Below, in pieces: positions 20,564-29,694 of a stretch of 58,305 nucleotides of DNA. Origin of the DNA: an uncultured Lachnospiraceae bacterium (GTDB taxonomy: Bacteria > Bacillota > Clostridia > Lachnospirales > Lachnospiraceae); contig CACXUY010000010.1 in assembly GCA_902770965.1 (NCBI GenBank), forward strand, positions 1-58,305. The letters are read 5' to 3'. The position numbers and the translations under genes are program-made. The notes under the pieces were generated by a model. The model did no database searches and was not told the DNA's origin. It saw only the letters and a program-made list of their open reading frames with translations. The number at the start of each line of letters is the position of its first letter. Position 1 is the first letter of the stretch.

Positions 20564-23119
20564 GTGAAGATATTTAAACGTATGGTGACAAGCTTTGCTG
20601 TTACAGCAGCAGTCAGTGTTGGCTTTTCTTGCTTTGCGGCTGTGCCGGAATTATCTCCGTGGACCGCTCAAGTGGAGGAATATGGTCATGAAGAATATAC
20701 CGCGTTATTCCCGGAGGATGGTTCGGGAGATAAAACCGGTATACATTATCATTCGGCAGATGGGAATGATGTCGTTTTTTATGATGCGGATGAGGCAGAG
20801 GCCCTTGGCATTGATACCAGCGCTCTTCCTAAAGGGTATGTCAATCATGGCGTGCCCATCCTTTCTATTGGTCTCAACGGCACTACTCTTGCCACCATAA
20901 ACAGCGGCTCCAAAGAGGAGAAGTATCCGGGCAATACCGTTATCATGTACGAAGCGGAGGAGCCTATTCTGGAGTCAGCGGATGTAGAGTTAAAGGGACG
21001 AGGCAACTCCACCTGGCGCGGCATAAAGAAGCCATATCAGATAAAATTTGCGAATAAGACAGATATACTGGACATGGGTGAAGCGAAGAAGTGGGTGCTG
21101 CTTGCCAACCTCAATGACAGTGCCCATCTCAGGAATGATGTCGCTATGTCATTGGCAGAACAGATTCAGCTGAACAAGTCATTCTCAGGCAGATTCGTTG
21201 AGCTTTACGTGGACGGACAGTATGTAGGGCTTTACTATCTGACCCATAAGGTGGAGATAGGTTCGAATGTGGTTGACCTGAAGAATCCGGATGGCATTCT
21301 TGTGGAGAATGATTCTATCCATCAGGATACGGCTATCAGGCATATCTCAGCAATCGAGGGGCAGTATCTCTATCTCAAGGAGACTAAGGATGCAGCGTAT
21401 GAAGAGAGCTCGCTCCGCGCTTTTGGAGAGGCGTACGACAGATTCGAAGCGGACTGCTATGAAGGGAACTGGGCAGCTGTGAGCAATGAGATAGATTATG
21501 TATCATTTGCGAAGTATTATCTGATCAGCGAGCTCTCGGCTAATCCTGACGCCAACCACTCCAGCTTCTATTTTTACAGAGACGGGGAGGATGATGTCAT
21601 CCACGTAGGTCCTGCGTGGGACTATGACCTGGCATTCGGGAGAAACGGCTCCGGTAAATACTATGATACCAACCGCCTATGGAGTTACAATGACACTTAC
21701 AATGCCGCTGACCGCACGAGCAGGATCTTTACCTGGCTGCTCGATATGCCTGAGTTCAGGACGGTAGTCGAGCTGACATATCAGAACGTCGTGAGCAGCG
21801 CCGTGGCCGAGCAGATACAGACATTGAAGAACAGGGCATCTGAGATCAGGGCAGCGGGCATAGCGGACAATGAACAATGGAATAAAGAAGACTTTGATAC
21901 GGCTGTAGACAAGCTGAGGTCATGGCTGAGATCCAGGAAAGCGTTCCTTGACTTCTATTACGGAGGCGCGAGGGAAACGTTTAGGGAAGGTGATTACGTT
22001 ATCTGCTCAGATGACGGTATCCTTAGTTCGGAATATGATTCGGCGAAGCTTTTGGTATCCGAGAGCATGCCCGCCGAGACGAGGCTGTTCCATTTCCAGC
22101 CTACTACCAACGGCAGCTACGTGATGGTGAGCCTGCAGTCGGACAAAGTACTTCACGACAACAACCTGCTTAAGAATGATGAGGCGGATCTGAGGCAGAA
22201 GAGGATGTCGGATTACTCATCGGACAGCTGCCAGTGGATGCTTTTCAGGAATGAAGATGATACTTATACCATCTTATCAAAGAATTCAAGCCTCGCTATC
22301 ACCAGAACCGGCAGCGGCCTTGTCACTAAGCGTTGGACTGGAGGCAGCGATCAGAGATACCGGGTGATAGAGATCGTGAACCAGAATACTGCCATTGAGG
22401 CTTTCCTGCAGAGGCTTTACAAGGGCTGCCTTGGCAGGAGCGCGGATTCAGAGGGGCTTGCCAATTGGAAGAACGCTCTTTATGCTGGCGCGACAGGAAA
22501 TCAGGTAGCTATAGGTTTCCTCGACAGCCGAGAGTTCATAAATCTTGGATTAAGTGATGAGAAATTCATAGAAGCTCTGTACAATACAGTATTTGGACGT
22601 AACGCAGATACTGGCGGACTTGCGTCATGGCTGAAGGTGCTGGATAATGGCGCAACAAGGGCTAAAGTCGAGGAAGGCTTCTTGAATTCGCGAGAGATGA
22701 GAAATATGTGCGAGGGGATGGGGGTAGCGCCCGGAGTCTTCATGTCGGAGGATATCAGGGATGTCTATTATAATGTAACCGCGTTTGTCGCGAGGCTTTA
22801 CAAGAACTGCCTTGGAAGAAACTTCGATAATGACGGCATGGCGCATTGGCTGAACGAGCTTGTCAGCGGCAATATAGGAGGAAAAGAAGCCGCCATTGGT
22901 TTCTTCACGAGCTCTGAGATGACTGAACAGAGTCTGAGTGACAGGGAATTTTTGACAGTCGCGTATAGAACCTTGCTTGACCGCGAGCCGGACAATAGCG
23001 GCATGAGGGCTTGGCTTGAAGCGATAAAGGGAGGCAGCACGAGACTGCAGATAGTGGAGAGCTTTGCGGAATCTAAGGAATTCGGCACTATTTGCCAACA
23101 TGCCGGCATAGAGAAGTGA
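20564..23119 (+). CDS. Secreted CotH-family protein with ricin-like and DUF4214 repeat domains
   Basis: An 851-residue exported protein. Residues 1-26 are a signal peptide. Residues of about 100-430 match the CotH family (KGRGNSTWRGIKKPYQIKF entry motif, WDYDLAFG later), whose members include spore-coat and polysaccharide-associated proteins with protein-kinase-like folds. Residues of about 465-605 look like a beta-trefoil or similar carbohydrate-binding module. Residues 615-850 hold four copies of a 50-60-residue unit, each with a (LY..CLGR..D..GL..W) core typical of DUF4214. The start is GTG at 20564 with GAGGAG 9 nt upstream. It is monocistronic. A role at the cell surface or in polymer binding is inference. 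Confidence 0.8.
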   Translation: MKIFKRMVTSFAVTAAVSVGFSCFAAVPELSPWTAQVEEYGHEEYTALFPEDGSGDKTGIHYHSADGNDVVFYDADEAEALGIDTSALPKGYVNHGVPILSIGLNGTTLATINSGSKEEKYPGNTVIMYEAEEPILESADVELKGRGNSTWRGIKKPYQIKFANKTDILDMGEAKKWVLLANLNDSAHLRNDVAMSLAEQIQLNKSFSGRFVELYVDGQYVGLYYLTHKVEIGSNVVDLKNPDGILVENDSIHQDTAIRHISAIEGQYLYLKETKDAAYEESSLRAFGEAYDRFEADCYEGNWAAVSNEIDYVSFAKYYLISELSANPDANHSSFYFYRDGEDDVIHVGPAWDYDLAFGRNGSGKYYDTNRLWSYNDTYNAADRTSRIFTWLLDMPEFRTVVELTYQNVVSSAVAEQIQTLKNRASEIRAAGIADNEQWNKEDFDTAVDKLRSWLRSRKAFLDFYYGGARETFREGDYVICSDDGILSSEYDSAKLLVSESMPAETRLFHFQPTTNGSYVMVSLQSDKVLHDNNLLKNDEADLRQKRMSDYSSDSCQWMLFRNEDDTYTILSKNSSLAITRTGSGLVTKRWTGGSDQRYRVIEIVNQNTAIEAFLQRLYKGCLGRSADSEGLANWKNALYAGATGNQVAIGFLDSREFINLGLSDEKFIEALYNTVFGRNADTGGLASWLKVLDNGATRAKVEEGFLNSREMRNMCEGMGVAPGVFMSEDIRDVYYNVTAFVARLYKNCLGRNFDNDGMAHWLNELVSGNIGGKEAAIGFFTSSEMTEQSLSDREFLTVAYRTLLDREPDNSGMRAWLEAIKGGSTRLQIVESFAESKEFGTICQHAGIEK

Positions 23120-23152
23120 GGAAGGCTGCCGGCATAGAGAAGCGAGAAAGGC
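23101..23152. repeat. 26-bp tandem duplication across the CotH gene stop codon
   Basis: Positions 23101-23126 and 23127-23152 match at 24 of 26 bases. One difference turns the TGA stop of copy one into CGA in copy two. This looks like a recent slippage or duplication event. Confidence 0.85.
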
Positions 23153-23457
23153 AGCCGACAACAGATAAGCAAGGTTAAACGATGTTAATAAAACCCAGGC
23201 AAGATGAATAAAGACCCATAAGGGCCGGTAAGAACAATAAACGAAGCTCGATGAAAGACCGGATAGGATTTTTCAAATATACGATGCCCATCTGCGCGAC
23301 GGATAGATAATCCGGGCACAGATGGGCATTCACAAATATATGGGGGGAATGGACGCCAAAGAGCTTTGGGTTTTATGATGCAGAGGCACTTATGCTAAGA
23401 ACCTGCATGCCGGGATTGGCATCGCCGACCCGCCGGCCGCATAACGATATATATAAG
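23153..23457. other. Intergenic region between the CotH gene and the AraC regulator
   Basis: The convergent spacer holds a hairpin with 11-bp arms (23284-23294 and 23319-23329) and an inner GGAT/ATCC stem, which may end both converging transcripts although no T run touches it. I see no gene elsewhere in it. Confidence 0.5.
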
Positions 23458-24294
23458 TTAGTGGGTTTTCCTGTACTCGCGGGGAGTCATGCTGTAATAT
23501 TTTTTGAAAACATCCTTGAAATAATTGCTGTTGGAGAAACCACACTGCAGGGCGATCTCGGTCACGCTCTGGTTCGTTGACCTTAACTCGAAGGCGGCGT
23601 TCCTTAGACGTACATAAATAAGATATTCGTGTACTCCCATGCCGGTGGTATCCTTGAATTTGCGGCTGAGATAGTTGGGGCTGAAGCCGACGGCTCCTGC
23701 TATGTCGGCCGCGTTTAGCTGAACACGATAATTCTCATTGATAAAACGCGCGGCCTGCAGCACCTGGGGATCCGCCGTGAATATCTTCGAAGGGGCGTCA
23801 GGAAGGAAAGTGCAGATACGGCTGCACTGCATCAGCAGAACATGGAGGAGAAGCTGCAAAAGGGCTGGAGAACGCTTGTCATTGCAGGTTTCCTCATCGG
23901 ACATCTGCTTCAGGGTGTCATCGATCTTGCGTCGGTTGATGTCAGACACCTGGAATATGCGCAGCTGGCGAAAAAAGTCTTCGCCGCCGGGCATCATTTC
24001 GATAAGCTCCTGGCTTATATCTTCCTTTCGGAAATATACGCAGCATCTGCGGCAGTCGCCGAAGAGATAACTGGTATAATGGTAGACATTGGGCGGCAGA
24101 AGCATAAAATCATTGTCGTGAAGGTCATACATGTTATCTTCAATCATATACCGGCATGAGCCCATTTCTATGAATGTTAGCTCATAGTAAGGGTGTGAAT
24201 GATAAGAGGACATGATGTAACCAGATTCACGTGTACGGCGGTCTGCCATAACCCTGCTTATCTCATTTGTAGTGACTCGATTTTTGTTATTCAT
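23458..24294 (-). CDS. AraC-family transcriptional regulator
   Basis: This 278-residue regulator has an N-terminal cupin-like sensing half (SYHSHPYYELTFIE near residue 30) and a C-terminal pair of helix-turn-helix motifs (about 180-275), ending in the family tail SNYFKDVFKKYYSMTPREYRK. The first ATG, at 24309, has no ribosome-binding site. The ATG at 24294 follows GGAGG with 5-nt spacing and is chosen. It is transcribed towards the CotH gene and away from the pectin locus, so it may control the divergent genes. The ligand is unknown. Confidence 0.88.
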   Translation of the reverse strand: MNNKNRVTTNEISRVMADRRTRESGYIMSSYHSHPYYELTFIEMGSCRYMIEDNMYDLHDNDFMLLPPNVYHYTSYLFGDCRRCCVYFRKEDISQELIEMMPGGEDFFRQLRIFQVSDINRRKIDDTLKQMSDEETCNDKRSPALLQLLLHVLLMQCSRICTFLPDAPSKIFTADPQVLQAARFINENYRVQLNAADIAGAVGFSPNYLSRKFKDTTGMGVHEYLIYVRLRNAAFELRSTNQSVTEIALQCGFSNSNYFKDVFKKYYSMTPREYRKTH

Positions 24295-24525
24295 TACAGC
24301 CTCCGACATAAATTGAAGATTCAGTATTAGATATGTATTAGACTATTATTTTTTATAGAAATAAGTGCTGAAAAACAGTATAATAATGACAAAATAACGA
24401 TTAAACAACATTTAACATTGCCTGTGAGTATTTAGAAGGCATATGAAGCATTTAGGAAGCGTCATATATATATGGCATGTATTATAAAACATAAGATATA
24501 ATGGCAGATATCATTGGATTTATAG
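24295..24525. other. Divergent intergenic region, AT-rich
   Basis: This AT-rich stretch lies between the AraC gene and structured element A. A TATAAT occurs at 24496-24501 without a good -35. I see no gene. It probably holds both divergent promoters and AraC sites. Confidence 0.4.
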
Positions 24526-24644
24526 TAAACATCCATAGCACGCCTGTGCTGCCACGACGTGTGAAGGTTGTGGCAGCATACAGGCGATGTATGTATGCAT
24601 CCCCTATATGGCCACCCGCTCAGGGGGGAACGACTTTCAAGGTA
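24526..24644 (+). ncRNA. Structured repeat element, copy A (candidate cis-regulatory RNA)
   Basis: About 119 nt are nearly identical to 34738-34857 on the same strand. The main hairpin pairs CGCCTG (24541-24546) with CAGGCG (24581-24586), then TGCTGCCACGAC (24547-24558) with GTTGTGGCAGCA (24567-24578), with a TA bulge. One G-U pair here replaces a G-C pair in copy B, so pairing is kept. A second short C-rich/G-rich stem and a GACTT box follow. It ends 75 nt before the ATG of the isomerase gene. I cannot match it to a known riboswitch. A small repetitive sequence is the alternative. Confidence 0.65.
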
Positions 24645-24719
24645 AACCTACATGCCATATTTGCCTGGAATGCCGTTCGTCACTGTCACTAATAACAGTT
24701 TTATAAAGGAGAAGAAAAA

Positions 24720-25574
24720 ATGCAGATAGGAATACGCCTCCATGATGTAAACTCAGGTTTGTCGGCATCCGACCAGACGATCGAGGCGAGGCTTCAAAAG
24801 GCTCGCGAGGAGGGCTTTTCATGCGCTCATCTGGCACTGTCAAAATGTATTAAGGGCAGGGTTTTTGATGACGCGGCATTGACCGAAGGTCTTGCGTTAT
24901 ATCTTCGAAGGATTTTCAGGGAAAAGGGCTTGGATATGGCCTTGCTGGGCTGTTATCTGAACCTTGCGCATCCTGAACCCGAGAAACTGCAGGAGATCCA
25001 GACGAGATACTTCGGACACCTTCGGGTGGCTTCATTGGCGGGCGCGGCGATAGTCGGAACCGAGACGGGCGCGCCGAACGCGGAATATAAGATGGATTCC
25101 GCGACGCACGGTGAGGAAGCCCTTCAGACCTTTATAAGGAATCTTGACCCCGTCGTAGAGTGCGCGGAGCACTATGGGGTGACTATGGCGATCGAGCCGG
25201 TCTGGAAGCACATAGTATATAATGCGGACAGGGCGCTGGAAGTGATTCGGAGCATAGGAAGCCGAAACCTGCGTATTATATTTGACCCTGTGAACCTGCT
25301 TTCGTTTGAAAATGTTGACGACAGAGATCGTATCATAGGAGATGCCATGGATAAGCTCTGTGATTCGATCGCTATGGTCCATATTAAAGATTATGTCAGA
25401 ACCGAAGGAGAGCTTGTCAGTGTCGCTGCAGGTACAGGCGAGATGGATTACAGAGAACTGCTGTCCTTTATAAAAGCAAGGAAACCCTGTATATTCTCGA
25501 CACTGGAGAACACCAGCAATGACAGCGCGGTCTCATCGCGTGAGATGATCGAGGCACTCTACGCCGAGGTCTGA
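24720..25574 (+). CDS. Sugar phosphate isomerase/epimerase, TIM-barrel (xylose isomerase-like)
   Basis: A 284-residue protein of the AP-endonuclease-2/xylose-isomerase-like TIM barrel superfamily. The metal-site pattern is visible: E in MAIEPVWKH (about 160), D in IIFDPVNLL (about 190), H and D in MVHIKDY, and E in STLENTS near the C terminus. Members isomerise or epimerise sugars, inositols or keto-sugars. The exact substrate is not readable, but placement next to pectin genes suggests a uronate or keto-sugar. An AAAGGAGAAG box precedes the ATG. Structured element A forms its leader. Confidence 0.8.
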   Translation: MQIGIRLHDVNSGLSASDQTIEARLQKAREEGFSCAHLALSKCIKGRVFDDAALTEGLALYLRRIFREKGLDMALLGCYLNLAHPEPEKLQEIQTRYFGHLRVASLAGAAIVGTETGAPNAEYKMDSATHGEEALQTFIRNLDPVVECAEHYGVTMAIEPVWKHIVYNADRALEVIRSIGSRNLRIIFDPVNLLSFENVDDRDRIIGDAMDKLCDSIAMVHIKDYVRTEGELVSVAAGTGEMDYRELLSFIKARKPCIFSTLENTSNDSAVSSREMIEALYAEV

Positions 25575-25801
25575 AACGATTGTGGACCGACATAATCAGT
25601 GGTTGGAAAATGTGAACTAATAAAATACTACAGCGTTTATAATAACACTGTTTTTGTAGATTTGCAACGCATTTTTTTCACCCATATGACTATATATTAC
25701 AAATATTACGCAATATTGTAACTAAAACGTAACAAACAGGCATTGGGTAAGGCCGATTTTTTTGCTGAAAGCAGCTTTTACGACCCTATCGACCATGAAA
25801 T
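25575..25801. other. Intergenic AT-rich region before the convergent pectinesterase
   Basis: It contains short A/T runs and a tiny GCTG/CAGC hairpin flanked by T runs near 25757-25777 that could act as a weak terminator. I see no gene. Confidence 0.35.
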
Positions 25802-25866
25802 ATGGCTGGTTGCATCGTTGAGTCCGGCCGTAGGCAGCGGCCGACAGCATCGATGTAACCAGCCAT
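25802..25866. terminator. Long imperfect hairpin between convergent genes
   Basis: ATGGCTGGTT (25802-25811) pairs with AACCAGCCAT (25857-25866). Inside, CATCG pairs with CGATG, and CGGCCG with CGGCCG (25825-25830 and 25838-25843). It sits between the convergent isomerase and pectinesterase genes and may end both, although the flanking T tracts are weak. Confidence 0.5.
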
Positions 25867-25876
25867 CTGTTTTATG

Positions 25877-26743
25877 TCACGTTCGGTTGCACCAGGGCAC
25901 TCTGCCTTCCTGAAGAGGGGATTCGAAGAAGCGGGCGGTTTTGTTACGTCCGCTGTCCCTCCAAGGATCGAACCCGGCAGGGTTTATGTGCCTTGCATAC
26001 GAGCAGTCCGTAAAGCTCGCTATGCCATAGTCCCTCCAGGGGCGTGCCAGGAATACGGACTCCGAAGGTACGTCATCATCGCAGGTGAATCGGCACCGGT
26101 CGAAGCTAAAGCCTCTGTCCTGTTCGAAACCGTGGGCGGGAGCGGCGACAAAGCCGATGTCCCTGTTATCATATGCAGACTTGATCTCGCAGTCTGTAAA
26201 GACGGCATCACCGCAGCCGAAGATGAAATCGACTGTGCCTGTGATCCTGCAGCTGTTAAACCTCTGCGACAATGGCCTGTCCTGCCTGAGGGCATCGATC
26301 AGGAAGCCATCATACCTCTCGATGAGATCCTTGGGGAGCGGACCCAGGAACAAGGTGTCCTGAGTGGAGACGAGCTCACAACCTTCCATGCTGAAGCGGT
26401 CTCCGTATACGCTTAGCGCCACCTCCTGCCCCTTTTCCGCAGGGTTACCGGCGGTGTTTTGTATAGTCAGCCCTTCCATGTGGACATCATCAGCGCAGAC
26501 CGCGAGAGTCCATGTCCGGAAGGTGACTAGCTCAAGTCCATGCTCATCAAGCTTGGTCGCGTAGTCGTCAAAAGTTATCACGCTTTTTCCGGGACCTGCC
26601 CCGATGAGTCTGAGTCCGGGAGTCGTGATGATGACCTTCTGACGCCAGGTTCCTTCCCCAAGGCGGATGACGCTTCCTCTTTCGGCCTTGCGGACTATCT
26701 GCTGGAGGTCGTCATGCGGCTCGGCGTATATCATATTGTCCAT
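25877..26743 (-). CDS. Pectinesterase, carbohydrate esterase family 8, no signal peptide
   Basis: This 288-residue right-handed beta-helix enzyme removes methyl esters from homogalacturonan. The family motifs are all present: QNTAG (95-99), QEVAL (106-110), QDTLF with catalytic Asp129, DFIFG with catalytic Asp172, and LARPW with Arg234 and Trp236. Secreted plant and Dickeya enzymes carry signal peptides. This one has none, so it probably acts in the cytoplasm on imported oligosaccharides. The ATG at 26743 follows GAGGT with 9-nt spacing. An upstream ATG at 26803 has no ribosome-binding site. It is divergent from the transporter operon. Confidence 0.92.
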   Translation of the reverse strand: MDNMIYAEPHDDLQQIVRKAERGSVIRLGEGTWRQKVIITTPGLRLIGAGPGKSVITFDDYATKLDEHGLELVTFRTWTLAVCADDVHMEGLTIQNTAGNPAEKGQEVALSVYGDRFSMEGCELVSTQDTLFLGPLPKDLIERYDGFLIDALRQDRPLSQRFNSCRITGTVDFIFGCGDAVFTDCEIKSAYDNRDIGFVAAPAHGFEQDRGFSFDRCRFTCDDDVPSESVFLARPWRDYGIASFTDCSYARHINPAGFDPWRDSGRNKTARFFESPLQEGRVPWCNRT

Positions 26744-27109
26744 GTTGAGATACCTCGTCGTGAATGATCGGTGGGAATCGATCTCTTCAACAATATGTGG
26801 CAAAGACGTTAAAGAGATAGTTTTTAGCTGCTCAAAACCGATTCAGAATCTATGAAAACGGCTATTTTGGAAGTATAACACCTAATAAACTGTTCGTAAA
26901 CAGGAAATATAACTCAAAATTCTTTCGGCATGAAGGTTAACACCATGTATGCGCCACAGGCGATCAATTATTGAATCCGTCCGTTTTCTACATATTGTTA
27001 CCTAGTTTCGACATGGAGTTTTTATTATATTGTGGTAGGATTGTAACATGTATAAAAATAGTGAACAACTGATACAGGATCAGGGTTCAAAAAGAGATAG
27101 AGGAATTCC
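26744..27109. other. Divergent control region between pectinesterase and transporter operon
   Basis: 366 nt of AT-rich DNA. Several TATTAT and TATAAC-like boxes occur but none has a convincing -35, which fits activator-dependent promoters. I see no gene or strong inverted repeat. Confidence 0.4.
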
Positions 27110-27676
27110 ATGAAGCGACGGTTAAGCTTTGAAGAATACCGGGGCATTGACCTGACATTATTCACCTTGATAATGTGCGTGTCAGAGGCTATGCTCGTGC
27201 TCGCGGCCACGAGGTGGTTTGCCGACCAACTGTACACAGTGTCGGTCGTCGGCGCGGTTACCGCCATCGTGTTGATGAGGTGGGGCCCATATGCAGCTAT
27301 AAACGCGGTGCTTGGCGGCTTTGTATTCGTACTCGCGTCGCACGGCAGCCTCGGGCAGATAGTGATTTACTGCATAGGCAATCTTTTTTCCATGTTTCTT
27401 TTGATCCCCAGAAGGCTTCTTGGACCTGAGAGGATCCGTAAGGACGGAGTTCTGAGCGTATGCTTTGGGCTGTCGACGCTGCTCATGATGCAGGCTGGGC
27501 GCGCCATTACGGCTCTGTGCATGGGCAATGAATTCTCAACGTGTCTTGGATTCTTTATGACGGATGGGCTGTCGCTGCTCTTTTCCGGCGTAGTCGTCTG
27601 GATAGCCAGGAGGCTTGATGGGATCTTTGAAGATCAAAAGCATTATATTCTTCGCGTCAATAAAGCGGAAGATTAA
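27110..27676 (+). CDS. Multi-pass membrane protein, ECF S-component-like, function unknown
   Basis: A 188-residue protein with about five or six hydrophobic segments, short loops and a charged C-terminal tail (residues 165-188). Size and topology resemble ECF transporter substrate-binding S components, but the T-component-binding motif is not clear, so this is a guess by shape. AGAGG lies 5 nt before the ATG. It is the first gene of the operon and ends 15 nt before the first CUT1 permease, so it is probably expressed with the transporter. Confidence 0.65.
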   Translation: MKRRLSFEEYRGIDLTLFTLIMCVSEAMLVLAATRWFADQLYTVSVVGAVTAIVLMRWGPYAAINAVLGGFVFVLASHGSLGQIVIYCIGNLFSMFLLIPRRLLGPERIRKDGVLSVCFGLSTLLMMQAGRAITALCMGNEFSTCLGFFMTDGLSLLFSGVVVWIARRLDGIFEDQKHYILRVNKAED

Positions 27677-27691
27677 AAAAGGAGGGTTTTG

Positions 27692-28744
27692 ATGAAATCA
27701 AATGCAGCAGATTTTCTAATCTACGACGAAGCATCGGGCTCTTACCGCGAGAGTCCGGAGCAAGCGGTTCGGGATGACGTGGAGAAGCACTACTGGCTAC
27801 ACGTGCTTCGGTCGATCATCAAGGATTGGCGGCTTTACCTGATGCTTGTGCCGATGATCCTGGTGTTCCTTTTTTGGAGATACTTCCCGATGTACGAACT
27901 GCTGGGATGCTTCAAGGTGTCAGACGAAGTTCTGCCGGTCTCTCAACAGCTGTTCTCCGGTTTCTCGTACTTCAAGCGTCTGCTTGTAGGCGGTGATGCT
28001 CTTTCGGTCGAATTCTGGAGGGCGATGCGCAACACATTCATTCTAAGCTTCTACGGACTGTGCTTCGGTTTCCCGATGCCCATCATCCTGGCTTTGTTCT
28101 TCAATGAGATCAGGTCGAACATAGCAAGAAGCGTGTATCAGGTTCTTACCTATCTTCCGAAGTTCATGTCCACGGTCGTTATGACATCCCTCGTGGTCAT
28201 GCTTGTCAAGCAGGGCTCCCTGACCTCCGGCATGGGCATCGTCTCTCAGGCGCTTGCCAACCTGGGCTGGATATCGCCTGAGGTCGCCAAGTCGGGCATG
28301 CTCAACAACCCTGCCTTCTTCCGTCCCATCTATATTATAAGCGGTATCTGGGAGAGCGCGGGCTATGACAGTATCGTGTTCTTCGCCGCGATCATAGCTA
28401 TTTCTCCTACAAGCTATGAAGCTGCCCAGATCGATGGCGCGGACAAGTGGGCTCAGATGCGCAATGTAGTGCTGCCCAGCATCCTTGCGACCATCGTCAT
28501 CATGCTCATCACACGTATCGGCTCACTGCTGAACATCGGATATGAGAAAGTGTTGCTGCTCTACAACACCAACACTTATGTCACGGCAGATGTCGTCTCA
28601 ACCTTCGCTCAGCGTTACGGTCTTGCCGGGGCGGCGAAAGGCATAGCTTCAGCGGCTGAGATGATGAACAACGTCGTCGGCATGCTTCTCGTTATCGGGG
28701 CAAACACCATCGCGCGTAAGGCCTCTGACGTTTCGCTCTATTGA
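27692..28744 (+). CDS. CUT1 carbohydrate ABC transporter permease, LplB-like
   Basis: A 350-residue inner-membrane permease with a 45-residue cytoplasmic N-terminal extension, then six TM helices and the EAA loop near residue 240 (YEAAQIDGADKWAQMRNVVLPS), which contacts the ATPase. LplB-type permeases pair with a YtcP-type partner and large lipoprotein binders to import complex oligosaccharides. The ATG at 27692 follows GGAGGG with 5-nt spacing, in preference to a TTG at 27689. The substrate is inferred as oligogalacturonides from the neighbouring enzymes. Confidence 0.92.
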   Translation: MKSNAADFLIYDEASGSYRESPEQAVRDDVEKHYWLHVLRSIIKDWRLYLMLVPMILVFLFWRYFPMYELLGCFKVSDEVLPVSQQLFSGFSYFKRLLVGGDALSVEFWRAMRNTFILSFYGLCFGFPMPIILALFFNEIRSNIARSVYQVLTYLPKFMSTVVMTSLVVMLVKQGSLTSGMGIVSQALANLGWISPEVAKSGMLNNPAFFRPIYIISGIWESAGYDSIVFFAAIIAISPTSYEAAQIDGADKWAQMRNVVLPSILATIVIMLITRIGSLLNIGYEKVLLLYNTNTYVTADVVSTFAQRYGLAGAAKGIASAAEMMNNVVGMLLVIGANTIARKASDVSLY

Positions 28745-28762
28745 TAAGGGGGGTGTACCGTC

Positions 28763-29653
28763 ATGAAAAGAAAACTAGAATTTTCCGAGCTGGTATTTAA
28801 GATCATCAGCTACACGCTCCTCACCATTTTCGCGCTGGCCTGTCTTTATCCGTTTGTCTACGCGATCTCTGCAGCGATAAGCGGAAGGTCGGCGGTCGAG
28901 TACGGCGAGATCGTCCTTTTCCCCAAGAGCATCCAGTTCGACGCGTTTCGCCGTATGTTCAACGACAATATGTTCTGGAACGCGTATTCGAACACTCTGT
29001 TCATCACATTTTACGGCACTATCTGGGCGCTGCTTTATTCCATTCTGGGCGGCTACGCGCTTTCGAAGAAGAGGCTCTTGTTCCGTAAGTTCTTCAACTT
29101 CTTCCTGGTCTTTACCATGTGGTTCGCCGCAGGTATCGTGCCGCAGTACCTCAACTACCTGAGCACGCAGAAGGTGTTCCAGAAGGTCGGCATCACCGAT
29201 GACAAGTGGCTGGTCGTAATCGCGATGGGCATGGCTGCCATGAATATCATCCTTCTTCGAAACGCTTTTGAAGGAGTGCCCAGCGAGATTGAGGAAGCGG
29301 CCATAGTCGATGGCGCGAGTGAGTTCCAGGTCCTGACGAAGGTTTACCTTCCCATGTGCAAGTCCACCATCGCCACGGTCGCGCTGTTCTTCGGTATCTC
29401 CCGTTGGAACGGATACTTCTGGGCACGCCAGATGATATCAAACTCCAACGAACACCCCCTTCAGGTTTTCATCCGTTTGAGACTTGAAGAGTTCACGGAC
29501 GCAGAGGCTATGGCGGGCTGGAACGAAGTATACGCGTCAGACTCTGTCATCTATGCCTTGATCGTATGCTCCATTGTTCCGATCCTTATAATCTATCCTT
29601 TCATTCAGAAATATTTCGCCAAGGGCACGAACGTCGGCGGCGTCAAGGAATGA
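28763..29653 (+). CDS. CUT1 carbohydrate ABC transporter permease, YtcP-like
   Basis: A 296-residue second permease half with six TM helices and the EAA loop near residue 180 (EIEEAAIVDGASEFQVLTKVYLP). It is the heterodimer partner of the preceding permease, 18 nt downstream, behind an AAGGGGGGTG ribosome-binding site. The C-terminal end is typical of the YtcP/LplC group. The substrate is inferred from the locus, as above. Confidence 0.92.
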   Translation: MKRKLEFSELVFKIISYTLLTIFALACLYPFVYAISAAISGRSAVEYGEIVLFPKSIQFDAFRRMFNDNMFWNAYSNTLFITFYGTIWALLYSILGGYALSKKRLLFRKFFNFFLVFTMWFAAGIVPQYLNYLSTQKVFQKVGITDDKWLVVIAMGMAAMNIILLRNAFEGVPSEIEEAAIVDGASEFQVLTKVYLPMCKSTIATVALFFGISRWNGYFWARQMISNSNEHPLQVFIRLRLEEFTDAEAMAGWNEVYASDSVIYALIVCSIVPILIIYPFIQKYFAKGTNVGGVKE

Positions 29654-29694
29654 TAAAACCAAGAAGACATGACCTTTATTATCAGGAGGAAATC

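Noticed and set aside
20386-20577. Small 63-residue plus-strand open frame before the CotH gene
   Set aside because: No ribosome-binding site, overlaps the likely promoter and the CotH start, and the composition is that of translated AT-rich leader.
25874-26416. Plus-strand open frame over the pectinesterase gene
   Set aside because: All catalytic motifs of CE8 read on the minus strand. The plus frame has none.
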